This document shows, one piece after another, positions 16,221-25,945 of a DNA stretch of 64,000 nucleotides. Within the stretch, counting starts at the first letter, position 1. The number at the start of each line of letters is the position of its first letter. The notes beneath the pieces were generated by a model. That model was given only the letters and a program-made list of their open reading frames with translations. It searched no databases and was not told the DNA's origin. Where the stretch lies: assembly GCF_008704795.1 (NCBI RefSeq), contig NZ_CP023690.1, positions 4,288,501 through 4,352,500 of the forward strand. Direction: 5' to 3'. The DNA is from Streptomyces spectabilis (lineage in GTDB: Bacteria; Actinomycetota; Actinomycetes; Streptomycetales; Streptomycetaceae). A program made the position numbers and the translations under genes.

Positions 16221-17963
16221 GTGACCAGTACCGCGTCGTCCCCGGACACCCGTGAGGGCCAGCATCCCGAGGAACAGCAGCCGTCGCCCTGGCACCGCAG
16301 ACTGCGCCGCTTCGGCTACGCGGCGCGGCCCAGAGGCGATGTGCGGGCGCGGCTCGTCCCGCCGTACGCCGAGCCCGGCTCGCGGATCTGGGCGGCGCTC
16401 GGCGTACCGCCCCTGGCCGCGCGGCGGGTGACGCGCTGGTCGGGCTGGGGCGGACCGATCCTGGTGGCGCTCGTGGCGGGCCTGCTGCGGTTCTGGAACC
16501 TGGGCAGCCCGAAGGCGGTGATATTCGACGAGACGTACTACGCCAAGGACGCCTGGGCGCTGCTCCACCGCGGGTACGAACTGAGCTGGCCCGACAAGAT
16601 CAACGACACGGTCGTCCAGCAGGGCGACTCCATCGCGCTGCCCACGGACGCCGCGTACGTGGTGCATCCGCCGGTCGGCAAGTACGTGATCGCCATCGGT
16701 GAATGGCTGTTCGGTTTCGACCCGTTCGGCTGGCGGTTCATGACGGCGGTGCTCGGCACCCTTTCGGTCCTGATGCTGTGCCGGATCGGGCGCCGCCTGT
16801 TCCGCTCCACGTTCCTCGGCTGTGTCGCGGGCGCGCTGCTCACCGTGGACGGGCTGCACTTCGTGATGAGCCGCACCGCGCTGCTCGACCAGGTCCTGAT
16901 GTTCTTCGTGCTGGCCGCGTTCGGCTGCTTCCTGGTGGACCGGGACCGGGCGCGGGAGCGCCTGGCGGCGGCGCTTCCGGTGGGCTCCGACGGGGTCGCG
17001 CGCCCGGACCGGCGCGTCGCCGAGACCGTGCGCCTGGGGTGGCGGCCGTGGCGCTGGGCGGCGGGGCTCTGCCTCGGGCTCGCCTTCGCGACCAAGTGGA
17101 ACGGCCTGTACATCATGGTGTTCTTCTGCCTGATGACGGTCCTGTGGGACGTGGGCGCGCGCCGTGTGGCCGGGGCGCGGCGGCCGTACGCGGCGGTGCT
17201 CAGGCTGGACGTGCTGCCCGCGTTCGCCGCGACGGTGCCGGTCGCCTTCGGCACGTATCTGCTCTCCTGGCTCGGCTGGATCCTCTCGCCGAGCGACGGC
17301 ACCGGCGGCTACTACCGCAACTGGGCGGCGACGGACGGCAAGGGCGGCAGCTTCACCTGGCTGCCGGACTGGCTGCGCAGCCTGTGGCACTACGAGAACA
17401 AGGTGTACGACTTCCACGTCGGCCTGTCCTCGCCGCACACCTACCAGTCGAACCCGTGGAGCTGGCTCGTCGACGGCCGCCCCGTCTCGTACTTCTACGA
17501 GTCGCCGCTGCCCGGCAAGGACGGCTGCCCCGCCGACACCAAGGAGAAGTGCGCGCGCGAGGTCCTCGCGCTCGGCACCCCGCTGCTGTGGTGGGCGGCG
17601 GGCGCCGCGTTGGTCTATGTGCTGTGGCGCTGGTTCTTCCGCAGGGACTGGCGCGCGGGCGCGATCGTGTGCGGCATCGCGGCCGGCTATCTGCCGTGGT
17701 TCATGTACCAGGAACGGACCATCTTCTACTTCTACGCCGTGGTCTTCGTGCCGTTCCTGTGCCTGGCCGTGGCGATGCTCGTCGGCGCGCTGATCGGACC
17801 GCCCGGCTCCAGCGAGCGGCGCCGGGTGGCGGGCGCGGCGGGCGCGGGCGTCCTGGTCCTGCTGATCTTCTGGAACTTCATCTACTTCTGGCCGATCTAC
17901 ACGGGCACCGCGATCCCCATCGACTCGTGGCGCTCGCGGATGTGGCTGGACACCTGGGTCTAG
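16221..17963 (+). CDS. pmt: Dolichyl-phosphate-mannose-protein mannosyltransferase
   Basis: A 580-residue GT39-family polytopic membrane enzyme that moves mannose from polyprenyl-phosphate-mannose to Ser/Thr of secreted proteins. Features: a soluble N-terminus of about 75 residues, TM1 (GPILVALVAGLLRFW), then the extracytoplasmic catalytic loop with FDETYYAKDAW (Asp-Glu pair) and HPPVGK, about ten further TM helices, and the C-terminal KVYDFHVGLSSPHTYQSNPW region. GTG 16221 with no ribosome site fits the leaderless promoter. Actinobacterial Pmt acts on Sec-exported proteins and in Streptomyces is a phage phiC31 receptor determinant. Confidence 0.93.
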   Translation: MTSTASSPDTREGQHPEEQQPSPWHRRLRRFGYAARPRGDVRARLVPPYAEPGSRIWAALGVPPLAARRVTRWSGWGGPILVALVAGLLRFWNLGSPKAVIFDETYYAKDAWALLHRGYELSWPDKINDTVVQQGDSIALPTDAAYVVHPPVGKYVIAIGEWLFGFDPFGWRFMTAVLGTLSVLMLCRIGRRLFRSTFLGCVAGALLTVDGLHFVMSRTALLDQVLMFFVLAAFGCFLVDRDRARERLAAALPVGSDGVARPDRRVAETVRLGWRPWRWAAGLCLGLAFATKWNGLYIMVFFCLMTVLWDVGARRVAGARRPYAAVLRLDVLPAFAATVPVAFGTYLLSWLGWILSPSDGTGGYYRNWAATDGKGGSFTWLPDWLRSLWHYENKVYDFHVGLSSPHTYQSNPWSWLVDGRPVSYFYESPLPGKDGCPADTKEKCAREVLALGTPLLWWAAGAALVYVLWRWFFRRDWRAGAIVCGIAAGYLPWFMYQERTIFYFYAVVFVPFLCLAVAMLVGALIGPPGSSERRRVAGAAGAGVLVLLIFWNFIYFWPIYTGTAIPIDSWRSRMWLDTWV

Positions 17964-17988
17964 CGGGGGGAGCCGGGCGGCGGCGGGG

Positions 17989-18756
17989 TCAGCGGACCGG
18001 GAAGCCGAAGGTGTAGCCCTGGCCCTTGAGCCAGGGCAGGAGCCGACGGAGGGCCTCGACGGTCTGGGTGCGGTCGCCGCCCGCGTCGTGGAAGAGGAGC
18101 GTCGGGCCGTTGGGCAGCTCCCGCTGGACGGTGGCGACGATGGCGTCCGTGCCCGGGCGCTCGAAGTCCTTGGTGTCCACGTTCCAGCCCAGCGGGCGCA
18201 TGCCCCGGGAGGCGGCGAGCTTGCGGCTGTAGGGGGTGAACGCCCCGCCGGGCGCCCGGTAGTACATCGGGCGCACTCCGCCGGACGCCTTGGTGATCAT
18301 GCGTTCGGCGTCGAGTATCTGCTTCGACTGGTAGGCCTGGGTGTCCTTGTCCATGGCGGTGTTGTGCGACACCGAGTGGTCGCACAGCCGGTGCCCGTCC
18401 GCGACGACCTTCTTCACGAGGTCCGGGTGGGCCTGCGCCTGCGTCCCCACCATGCAGAAGGTGGCCTTCACGTCGTACTGCCGCAGCAGGTCGAGCGTCT
18501 GGGGGGTCCACTTGGGGTCGGGGCCGTCGTCGATGGTGATGTTGACGCCGCGCTTCCCCTTCTCCGACGCGTGCGCGATGTCCGCCGAGACCGGCTTGGC
18601 CGCGGGCTCGGCGGGCGCGGTCGCGTTCGGTGCGGCGTCGTCCGCGTCACCGGCCTGCGCGGTCCACACCGAGGCTCCGGTGGCGAGCAGCATCACCCCG
18701 AGCGCCGCCCCGACCACCTTGCCGTACCAGCCCCGCCCACCGCTGTGCCGCGCCAT
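17989..18756 (-). CDS. Secreted polysaccharide deacetylase (NodB/CE4)
   Basis: About 255 residues with an N-terminal signal or anchor (VVGAALGVMLLATGASVWTAQA), then a CE4 domain. Motifs: TIDDGPDP (catalytic base and metal Asp), DHSVSHNT (two His ligands), RAPGGAF, DTKDFERPG and LLFHDAGGDRTQ (catalytic His). All core residues look intact. It probably removes acetyl groups from peptidoglycan or another cell-wall glycan. Start 18756 has GAGAGGGG upstream; 18771 is an in-frame alternative. Converges with pmt, 25 nt apart. Confidence 0.91.
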   Translation of the reverse strand: MARHSGGRGWYGKVVGAALGVMLLATGASVWTAQAGDADDAAPNATAPAEPAAKPVSADIAHASEKGKRGVNITIDDGPDPKWTPQTLDLLRQYDVKATFCMVGTQAQAHPDLVKKVVADGHRLCDHSVSHNTAMDKDTQAYQSKQILDAERMITKASGGVRPMYYRAPGGAFTPYSRKLAASRGMRPLGWNVDTKDFERPGTDAIVATVQRELPNGPTLLFHDAGGDRTQTVEALRRLLPWLKGQGYTFGFPVR

Positions 18757-18964
18757 GTCCGCCCCTCTCACAGTCCCTGTCGATCCCCGGCCCCCTTGTG
18801 ACCACCCCGCAGGACGGAGAGGGGTGATCGAGGGATGCCTCTGTTACCGATCAAGGACAATTCCGGGAGGGTTCGCGGACAACTCCCCCGCGAACGGCGG
18901 CCGGAACCGTACGGGTTGGCTCGATCGCTTCCCTCCGTGCCGGTGCGCGCCCGAGAATGCTGCG

Positions 18965-19564
18965 ATGGATCAGGGCATCGCCGGACTGGCCGCGGGCATC
19001 GCAGGGCTCATCGGGGCCGGGGTGGGGGGACTCGCCACGGCCTACGGGGCCCGGATCGGTGCGCAGAAGACCATCGAGGCGGCGCAGACCCAGGTCCAGG
19101 CGCAGTCGTCCGTCGACCACCAGCAGTGGGTGAGGGACCAGCGCCGTCAGGCGTGCACCGACGTCTTCGACGCGTTCAGCCGCTATGTGCAGGTGGCGAG
19201 TTCCTGCGGCTCCTGCGTCCGGGCGGCCCGCGCGCTGCCGGACGACGAGATGACCGAGCTGTTCGCGGCCACGCGTGAACTGCTGATCGTGTCGGGACAC
19301 CTGGAGCTGTGGGGGCCCGACGAAATCGTCGCCGCCGCCCAGGAGATCACCGGCACGGCGCACGCTCAGCACAAGCTGTTCGCGCGCTGGCTGGAGGCGT
19401 TCGAGTCCGGCGACGCGGAGGCCATGGGCGATCAGGCGGGCCGGATCGACTCCGGCTGGGAGAGCCTCGCCCGGGCGAGGACGGACTTCGCCCGGGCCGT
19501 ACAAACCCATCTGACGGCCCATTCGCTTATGGGCGGTCCCTGTCGGCCGGGCGATTCTTCTTGA
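18965..19564 (+). CDS. Membrane-anchored protein of unknown function
   Basis: A 199-residue protein. Residues 3-28 are a glycine-rich hydrophobic helix (GIAGLAAGIAGLIGAGVGGL), followed by a mainly helical, Ala/Gln/Glu-rich body with two Cys in CGSC. I recognise no family. A -10-like element is not clear. It is not obviously coupled to the PBP gene 120 nt downstream. Confidence 0.72.
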   Translation: MDQGIAGLAAGIAGLIGAGVGGLATAYGARIGAQKTIEAAQTQVQAQSSVDHQQWVRDQRRQACTDVFDAFSRYVQVASSCGSCVRAARALPDDEMTELFAATRELLIVSGHLELWGPDEIVAAAQEITGTAHAQHKLFARWLEAFESGDAEAMGDQAGRIDSGWESLARARTDFARAVQTHLTAHSLMGGPCRPGDSS

Positions 19565-19684
19565 CGCATAGCGATCGAGAATATGGCTGAACATCTGCGA
19601 GTCGCGCGCTTCCCCACCGAAAAGCCTGCGTAAGCCGCTGTCCCTCCTCCTAAAGTGTGGGCATTCCTGGGGAGGGAGCGCTTC

Positions 19685-21316
19685 ATGCGCAAACAAGTGA
19701 AGACCGTCATGGTCGGCGGGGTCTTCGCCGTCATGGTGGGGGGAGCCGGATACGGCACGTTCAACGTGGTGAACGCGCTGAACGACGACGGCGGTTCGGC
19801 GTCGGGAACGGCCGCGGTGAAGAAGGGGACGCCCGACGCGAGGGAAGTCCGCGACACCGCGCGGACGTTCCTCACGGCCTGGGCGAAGGGGGACGCGGAC
19901 ACGGCGGCCGTGTACACGAACAACGCGGAGGCGGCCGCGCTCGCCCTGACCGGCTACCGCGAGGACGCGCACATCCGCGAGGTGCGGCTGACGCCGGGCC
20001 GGATCCAGGGCACCCGCGTGCCGTTCTCGGTCCGCGCCACCGTGTCGTACAAGGGCACGTCCAAGCGCCTCGCGTACGCGTCCTCGTTCGAGGTCGTGCG
20101 CGGCCGGTCCACCGGGCGGCCCCTGGTCGACTGGGAGGCGTCCGTCGTGCACCCGAAGCTGCACGAGGGCGAGAGCCTGGAGACCGGTGAGGCCGCGGCG
20201 CCGCCCATCCGGGCCGTGGACCGCGAGGGGCGGGTCCTGACGCCCGAGCGGTACCCCTCGCTCACACCGGTGCTCGCACGGCTGCGGGCGGCGTACGGCG
20301 AGAAGGCGGGCGGCCGCCCGGGGATCGAGCTGTACGTGCGGCGGGCCTCGGAGGACGCCGGTACGACGACGCTGCTCACGCTCGCCGAGGGGAGACCCGG
20401 CACGCTGCCGACGACGCTGAGCGCCGCCGCGCAGCGGGCCGCGGAGGACGCGGTCGCCAAGTACCCCGAGTCGTCGGTGGTCGCCGTCAAGCCGAGCACC
20501 GGCGAGGTGCTCGCGGTCGCCAACCACCGTGAGGACGGCTTCAACGCGGCCTTCGAGGGCAAGCTGGCGCCCGGCTCGACCATGAAGATCGTGACGGCGG
20601 CGATGCTCATCGACAAGGGCGTCGCCAAGGCGGGCGGCCCGGCGCCGTGCCCGTCGACGGCGACCTGGCAGAGCCAGACCTTCAAGAACCTCACCGGGCT
20701 TCGGCCGGACGGCGGGGCCACGCTCGCGGACAGCTTCGCGCGCTCGTGCAACACGGCGTTCGTGAAGCTCGTCGACGAGAAGCCGCTCACCGACGCCTCC
20801 CTCGCCGAGGAGGCGCGGGACAACTTCGGTCTGGGGCGGGACGACTGGCGCACCGGCATCCCCTCGGCGGACGGCTCCGTGCCCGCCTCCGGCGGCCCCG
20901 ACCGGGCGGCGAACGCCATCGGCCAGGGCGAGGTGCAGCTCAACCCGCTGAACCTGGCGTCGGTGACGGCCACGGCGATGACGGGGTCCTTCCGCCAGCC
21001 CGTGCTCGTGCCGAAGTCCCTCATCGCGGGCGAACCGGCCACCGCGCGCGGCCTGTCCGCGGCCACCGTCGTCCAGCTCCGCCAGATGCTGCGGCGCACC
21101 GCGCTTTCCGGCACGGGCGCGCGGGCCATGGCGGGCCTCGGCACCGACGTCGGCGCGAAGACCGGCTCGGCGGAGGTCGACGGGCAGGCCCGGCCCAACA
21201 GCTGGTTCACGGGCTACCGCGGGGACGTGGCGGCCGCCGCGATGGCCCAGGAGGGCGGCCACGGCGGCGACACGGCGGGCCCGATCGTCGCAACGGTCCT
21301 ACGAGCAACCCGCTGA
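19685..21316 (+). CDS. Class B penicillin-binding protein with NTF2-like domain (1)
   Basis: A 543-residue transpeptidase for peptidoglycan cross-linking. One N-terminal anchor, a MecA-type NTF2-like domain (about 45-150), a dimerisation/linker region, then the transpeptidase: STMK active site at Ser298, SCN triad (RSCNTAF) and KTGSAEV. Start 19685 is fixed by GAGGGAG upstream; the frame to 19655 adds only a few residues. The next gene is a paralogue of the same architecture. A short repeat hairpin begins 6 nt past the stop. Confidence 0.92.
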   Translation: MRKQVKTVMVGGVFAVMVGGAGYGTFNVVNALNDDGGSASGTAAVKKGTPDAREVRDTARTFLTAWAKGDADTAAVYTNNAEAAALALTGYREDAHIREVRLTPGRIQGTRVPFSVRATVSYKGTSKRLAYASSFEVVRGRSTGRPLVDWEASVVHPKLHEGESLETGEAAAPPIRAVDREGRVLTPERYPSLTPVLARLRAAYGEKAGGRPGIELYVRRASEDAGTTTLLTLAEGRPGTLPTTLSAAAQRAAEDAVAKYPESSVVAVKPSTGEVLAVANHREDGFNAAFEGKLAPGSTMKIVTAAMLIDKGVAKAGGPAPCPSTATWQSQTFKNLTGLRPDGGATLADSFARSCNTAFVKLVDEKPLTDASLAEEARDNFGLGRDDWRTGIPSADGSVPASGGPDRAANAIGQGEVQLNPLNLASVTATAMTGSFRQPVLVPKSLIAGEPATARGLSAATVVQLRQMLRRTALSGTGARAMAGLGTDVGAKTGSAEVDGQARPNSWFTGYRGDVAAAAMAQEGGHGGDTAGPIVATVLRATR

Positions 21317-21322
21317 AGGGAA

Positions 21323-21375
21323 GCGCCCCGAAGGGGCGCGGGGAACTGCGCGCCCAGCCCCAGACGGCCCGCAGG
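21323..21375 (+). repeat. Short 3'-end hairpin repeat, copy 1
   Basis: Starts with a GCGCCCC-GAA-GGGGCGC hairpin (21323-21339), then GGGGAACTGCGCG and a less conserved tail to about 21375. The same order occurs on the minus strand at 42890-42940. It sits between the two PBP genes and may act as a terminator or mRNA 3'-end stabiliser. Confidence 0.8.
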
Positions 21376-21499
21376 TCACACATAACCCGAACCAACCACG
21401 CCGCCCCCCGTGCCCGGACGGGCTCCCGCTAGGTTGGGCTTTCGGTGAGTTGAGCAGAGGTGCGGCGGGGGCCGACGGGGAATCACGGAGGGCTGGTTC

Positions 21500-23230
21500 G
21501 TGGGCAAGAGAAGACGTGTCGCCGAGCGCAAGAAGGTGCGTCCGGGCGTGCTCGGCGGGGCGGTGGTCGCCGTCGTGTGCGGGGTGGGTTTCGCCGCGTA
21601 CGCCCTGGCAGGGGAGCCGGAGACGGGGGGCTCGGGCGGCGCGGACGGCAAGGCGGTGGCGTCGGGCCCGCCGACGGCCGCCGAAGTGCGCACCACCGCG
21701 CGGGAGTTCCTCGCGGCCTGGGCCGCGGGCGACGTGGACCGCGCGGCCGCGCTGACCGACGACCGCGACGCGGCGCGGACGGCCCTGCGGTCGTACCGCG
21801 AGGACGCGCGCGTCACGAAGGTGCGCCTCACGCCGGGCGAGCCCGCGAGCCGCAAGAGCGCGAAGGTGCCGTTCAAGGCCGCGGCGACGGTCTCGTACGA
21901 GGGAAACCGCAAGCGTCAGGGCGCGGTGGGCACGGTCCGCAAGCCGTACGCGTACGACTCGGCGCTGCGGGTGGTGCGCCGGGCGTCCGACGGCAGGACG
22001 CTCGTCGCCTGGCGCCCCTCCGTCGTCCACCCGGAGCTGAAGCCTGGCGACCGCCTGGTCACCGGCGAGGCGGGCAATCCGCCGATCAAGGCCCTGGACC
22101 GCGCCGGCGGCGCGCTCACGGCCGCCAAGTACCCCTCGCTCGGCACGGTCATCGACGGCATGCGGGACAAGTACGGCAAGAAGGCGGGCGGCACCGGCGG
22201 CATCGAGCTGCGGGTCGTCCGCAAGGACGCGCGGGACGCGGCGCGCACGAAGACCAAGAGCGACGACGCGAAGGTCACGCCCGACAAGACGCTCCTGACG
22301 CTCGCGCCCGGCACCCCGGGCACGCTGAAGACGACGATCAGCCCGAAGGCGCAGGCGGCGGCCGAGCGGGAGACGGCCAAGCGGAAGCGGGCGTCGGTCG
22401 TGGTGGTGAAGCCGAGCACCGGCGAGATCCTGGCCGTCGCCAACTCGAGCCCCGGCGGCTTCAACACGGCCTTCCAGGGCTCGCTCGCGCCCGGCTCCAC
22501 GATGAAGGTCGTCTCGTCCTCGATGCTCCTGGAGAAGAAGCTCGCGGGCGTCGACAAGAAGCACCCGTGCCCCAAGTACGAGACGTACGGCGGCTGGAAG
22601 TTCCAGAACGACGACAAGTTCCAGATCAAGAACGGCACGTTCCGGGCGAGCTTTGCGCGGTCCTGCAACACGGCCTTCATCAGCCAGGCGAAGAAGCTCT
22701 CCGACGACGACCTGACCAAGCAGGCCCGGGACGTCTTCGGGCTCGGCAACGACAACTGGTCGATCGGCGTGTCGTCGTTCGACGGCGCGGTGCCGGTGCA
22801 GTCGGACGCGCAGATGGCGGCGTCGCTCATCGGCCAGGGCGGGGTGCGGATGAACCCGCTGAACATGGCGTCGGTGGCGGCGACGGTCAAGTCCGGCACG
22901 TTCCGGCAGCCGTATCTGGTCCCGCCCGCCCTGGACAGGCGCAAGCTGGCGACGGCCGCGCGGAAGATGTCCCCCTCGACGGCGTCCGCCCTGCGCGACC
23001 TCATGCACTACACGGCGGTCGCGGGCACCGCCGTCAAGCCGATGTCGGGCCTCGGCGCCGACTCCGGCGCGAAGACCGGCTCCGCCGAGGTCGACGGGCA
23101 GAAGAAGCCCAACGGCTGGTTCACGGCCTACCGCGGGGACGTGGCCGCGGCGGCGGTGGTGCAGGCGGGCGGGCACGGCGGCGACTCGGCGGGGCCCGTG
23201 GTGCGGGCGGTGCTGCTGGCCGGGGGCTGA
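21500..23230 (+). CDS. Class B penicillin-binding protein with NTF2-like domain (2)
   Basis: A 576-residue paralogue of the preceding protein. A short basic N-terminus, anchor (LGGAVVAVVCGVGFAAYAL), NTF2-like domain with EFLAAWAAGDVDRAA, then the transpeptidase with STMK at Ser333, SCN (RSCNTAF) and KTGSAEVDG. GTG start with GGAGG 8 nt upstream. Compared with the first copy it carries a Lys/Asp-rich insert near residues 245-265. Tandem duplication followed by divergence is the likely origin. Confidence 0.92.
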   Translation: MGKRRRVAERKKVRPGVLGGAVVAVVCGVGFAAYALAGEPETGGSGGADGKAVASGPPTAAEVRTTAREFLAAWAAGDVDRAAALTDDRDAARTALRSYREDARVTKVRLTPGEPASRKSAKVPFKAAATVSYEGNRKRQGAVGTVRKPYAYDSALRVVRRASDGRTLVAWRPSVVHPELKPGDRLVTGEAGNPPIKALDRAGGALTAAKYPSLGTVIDGMRDKYGKKAGGTGGIELRVVRKDARDAARTKTKSDDAKVTPDKTLLTLAPGTPGTLKTTISPKAQAAAERETAKRKRASVVVVKPSTGEILAVANSSPGGFNTAFQGSLAPGSTMKVVSSSMLLEKKLAGVDKKHPCPKYETYGGWKFQNDDKFQIKNGTFRASFARSCNTAFISQAKKLSDDDLTKQARDVFGLGNDNWSIGVSSFDGAVPVQSDAQMAASLIGQGGVRMNPLNMASVAATVKSGTFRQPYLVPPALDRRKLATAARKMSPSTASALRDLMHYTAVAGTAVKPMSGLGADSGAKTGSAEVDGQKKPNGWFTAYRGDVAAAAVVQAGGHGGDSAGPVVRAVLLAGG

Positions 23231-23283
23231 GGGCCCGCCGCCCGGCCAGCGATACCCGGTCGCGTGGCGCCTACACCCACCGC

Positions 23284-23289
23284 TAGCGT
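23284..23289 (+). promoter_or_regulatory. Leaderless -10 box for YbaK gene
   Basis: TAGCGT, 7 nt, then ATG at 23297; no ribosome site. Confidence 0.55.
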
Positions 23290-23296
23290 GCGCCGC

Positions 23297-23830
23297 ATGG
23301 GTACATCTGCGAGCGACGCGTACGACACCGGCGGTTCAGCCGCGCACCCCCGATTCGCGCGGGCCCTGCGCGAGCTCGGCCTCGACGAACTGACCGGCGC
23401 GGTCCGCCGGTTCCCCGACCGGACCAGGACCGCCGCCGAGGCCGCCGCCGCGATCGGCTGCGCACAGGACCGGATCTGCAAGTCCTTGGTCTTCGCCGCG
23501 GACGGGGTGCCCGTCCTCGTGCTCGTGGACGGCGCGTCCCGCGTCGACGTCGAGCGGGTGCGCGCCGAGCTGGGCGCGGAGCGGGTCACGCGGGCCGACG
23601 CGGCCGTCGTGCGGGAGACCACCGGGTACGCCATCGGCGGGGTGCCGCCCTTCGGGCACGCCACCAGGGTCCGGGTCCTCGCCGACCGTTCGCTGCTCGC
23701 CCACGACCTGGTGTGGGCCGCCGCGGGCACGCCCCACACCGTGTTCCCCATGGACCCCGAGAGCCTCGTCGCCCACGCCGGGGGCACCCTGGTGGACGTG
23801 CGCGAGGCGGCCGCCGGAACCGCTCGGTGA
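23297..23830 (+). CDS. YbaK/EbsC-type aminoacyl-tRNA deacylase
   Basis: A 177-residue trans-editing domain protein that hydrolyses mischarged aminoacyl-tRNA (often Cys-tRNAPro or Ala-tRNAPro). Visible are CKSLVF (the conserved Lys), LVLVDGASRVD, and the glycine loop TTGYAIGGVPPFGH. The stop overlaps the next GTG in a GTGA arrangement, so the two are translationally coupled. Confidence 0.88.
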   Translation: MGTSASDAYDTGGSAAHPRFARALRELGLDELTGAVRRFPDRTRTAAEAAAAIGCAQDRICKSLVFAADGVPVLVLVDGASRVDVERVRAELGAERVTRADAAVVRETTGYAIGGVPPFGHATRVRVLADRSLLAHDLVWAAAGTPHTVFPMDPESLVAHAGGTLVDVREAAAGTAR

Positions 23831-24678
23831 CCCCGCTGGTCGCCGCGGCCGTCCTGCTCGCCGCCGTCACCCACGCCGCCTGGAACGCGCTCGCCCACCA
23901 CATCACCGACAAACTCGTCGGCTTCACCCTCATATCGGGCGGCGGTGCCCTCATCGGGCTCCTCCTCACCCCCTTCGTGGCCCTCCCCCACGCCGGTGCC
24001 TGGCCCTTCCTGCTGCTCTCCGCCGTCCTGCACGTCGGCTACTACGCACTGCTCATGTGGTCCTACCGGCTCGGCGACTTCGGGCAGGCGTACCCCATCG
24101 CGCGCGGCACCGCGCCGCTGGTCGTGACCGTGCTCGCGGCGGTGTTCGCGGGCGAGGTGCCCGGCGGGTGGCAGGCCGCCGGGGTCGCCGTCTGCTCGGC
24201 CGGGCTCACCGGGCTCGCCCTGTGGGGCATCCGGGGTTCCGGTCGGCGGCCCGACTGGACGGCGCTCGGCGCGGCGCTCGCCACCGGCGTCTCCATCGCC
24301 GCGTACACCGTCGTGGACGGGCTCGGGGTACGGGCGTCCGGGTCGTCCCTCGGGTACATCGCCTGGCTGATGCTCGTGCAGGGCACGGTCGTTCCGCTGT
24401 ACGCGGCGTGGCGGTGGCGCGGGGCGTTCGTGGGGCGGGTGCGGCCCGTGGCCGGGCTCGGGCTCCTCGGCGCGGCCCTTTCCGTCTCCGCGTACGCCCT
24501 CGTCCTGTGGGCCCAGACGCGGGCCGATCTCGCGCCGATCTCCGCGTTGCGGGAGTCTTCGATCATCGTGGGGGCGGGGATCGGGGCGGTGTTCTTCAAG
24601 GAGCGGTTCGGGGCACCGCGGATGCTGGCCGCGGGCGTGATGGTGGCGGGCATCGGCTTGATGCTGCACGCGGGCTGA
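23827..24678 (+). CDS. EamA/DMT-family membrane transporter
   Basis: About 283 residues with ten predicted TM helices in two EamA halves. The first half has the typical HAAWNALAHH after TM1 and YPIARGTAPLV; the second ends with SALRESSIIVGAGIGAVFFKER. It probably exports a metabolite. The GTG start overlaps the deacylase stop by 4 nt. Confidence 0.87.
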   Translation: MTPLVAAAVLLAAVTHAAWNALAHHITDKLVGFTLISGGGALIGLLLTPFVALPHAGAWPFLLLSAVLHVGYYALLMWSYRLGDFGQAYPIARGTAPLVVTVLAAVFAGEVPGGWQAAGVAVCSAGLTGLALWGIRGSGRRPDWTALGAALATGVSIAAYTVVDGLGVRASGSSLGYIAWLMLVQGTVVPLYAAWRWRGAFVGRVRPVAGLGLLGAALSVSAYALVLWAQTRADLAPISALRESSIIVGAGIGAVFFKERFGAPRMLAAGVMVAGIGLMLHAG

Positions 24679-24712
24679 CGCCCTCGCGGGTGGCGCCCCA
24701 GGCCCGCGAGGG

Positions 24713-25909
24713 CTATGGCCGCAGGGAGCGCAGGGCCCGGAGCACGGTCTGGGGGCGGGGGTCCGCCGTGACGCCGCGGCCCATGCCGTTCGTGACGTAC
24801 GCGAAGGCCAGGCCCGAGTCCGGGTCGGCGAAGGCCAGGGTGCCGCCGCGGCCGGGGTGGCCGAAGGAGGCGGGGGTCAACAGGGGCGCCGCGGGGCCGT
24901 GGAGCATGTAGCCGAGGCCGAAGCGGGTGGGGGTGACGAGGACGCGGTCGGGCCCGGCGGACGCCTCGCCCCGGGCGAGGGCGAGGGTGCCGGGCTCGAA
25001 GAGGCGCCCGCCCCCGTCGACGTCCCCGATGAGCGCGGCGTAGAAGCGGGCGAGCCCGTCGGCCGTGGCGATGCCGTTCGAGGCGGGCAGGGAGGCCGCG
25101 CGGTGGCCGGGGTCGTTCTCGTCGGGCGGCGGGTCGATCACCGCGAAGGCGCGCCGCGTCAGGGACGAGGGATCCGCGTACGCCGCCGCGACCTCCGGCT
25201 TGGGCCGCGCGCGCAGGCCGCCGCGCCCGGTGTCGGCGGCCAGCGGGCCGAGCCGTCCGACGCGCGCGGCCCGCGCGTCGGGGAGCCCGAGCCACAGGTC
25301 GAGGCCCAGCGGCCCCGCGACCTCGTCCGCGATCCACTCGCCGATGGCGCGGCCGGTGACGCGGCGCACCAGCTCCCCGGTCAGCCAGCCGTACGTGTGC
25401 GCGTGGTAGCCGTGGTCGGTGCCCGGCTCCCAGGCGGGCGCCTGCGCGGCGACGACCGCGGCCGCGAGGTCGGGCGAGTACGCCTCGGCGGGCGTCAGCG
25501 GCTGGTCGAGGGCCGGCACCCCGGCCCGGTGGGCGAGCACGTGCCGGACGAGCGCCCGCTCCTTGCCGCGCGCCTTGAACTCCGGCCAGTACGCGCCGAC
25601 GGGCGCGTCCAGGTCGAGGCGTCCGCGCTGGTGCAGCAGGAGCAGCGCGGCGGCGGCCACGCCCTTGGTGGCCGAGCGGACGATCTGGGCGGTGCCCTGC
25701 TCCCAGGGGGCGCCGCCGTCGAAGTCCCGGGTGCCGCCCCACAGGTTCACCACGCGCCGCCCGTCGCGGTACACGACGACCGCCGCGCCCCGCTCGCCGA
25801 GCGCGCCGAAGGTGAGCCGGAAGGCGTCTCCGACCGGTTCGTAACCGGGGGCGACCGTGCCGTGCACGTCGGTGTCGGCCCCCGCCGCAGCCACTACGTC
25901 AGCGTCCAT
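24713..25909 (-). CDS. Serine hydrolase, class C beta-lactamase-like esterase
   Basis: About 398 residues. Active-site SxxK reads SATK near residue 80, and the third-motif equivalent is FGHPGRGG near residue 350, which fits family VIII esterases more than true beta-lactamases. The Tyr motif may be YGWL near residue 155. No signal peptide. Start uncertain: ATG 25909 or GTG 25924, neither with a strong ribosome site. Converges with the DMT transporter, 34 nt apart. Confidence 0.85.
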   Translation of the reverse strand: MDADVVAAAGADTDVHGTVAPGYEPVGDAFRLTFGALGERGAAVVVYRDGRRVVNLWGGTRDFDGGAPWEQGTAQIVRSATKGVAAAALLLLHQRGRLDLDAPVGAYWPEFKARGKERALVRHVLAHRAGVPALDQPLTPAEAYSPDLAAAVVAAQAPAWEPGTDHGYHAHTYGWLTGELVRRVTGRAIGEWIADEVAGPLGLDLWLGLPDARAARVGRLGPLAADTGRGGLRARPKPEVAAAYADPSSLTRRAFAVIDPPPDENDPGHRAASLPASNGIATADGLARFYAALIGDVDGGGRLFEPGTLALARGEASAGPDRVLVTPTRFGLGYMLHGPAAPLLTPASFGHPGRGGTLAFADPDSGLAFAYVTNGMGRGVTADPRPQTVLRALRSLRP

Positions 25910-25945
25910 ACCTGAGCCAACCACCCCGTGCCGCCGAAGATTCCA

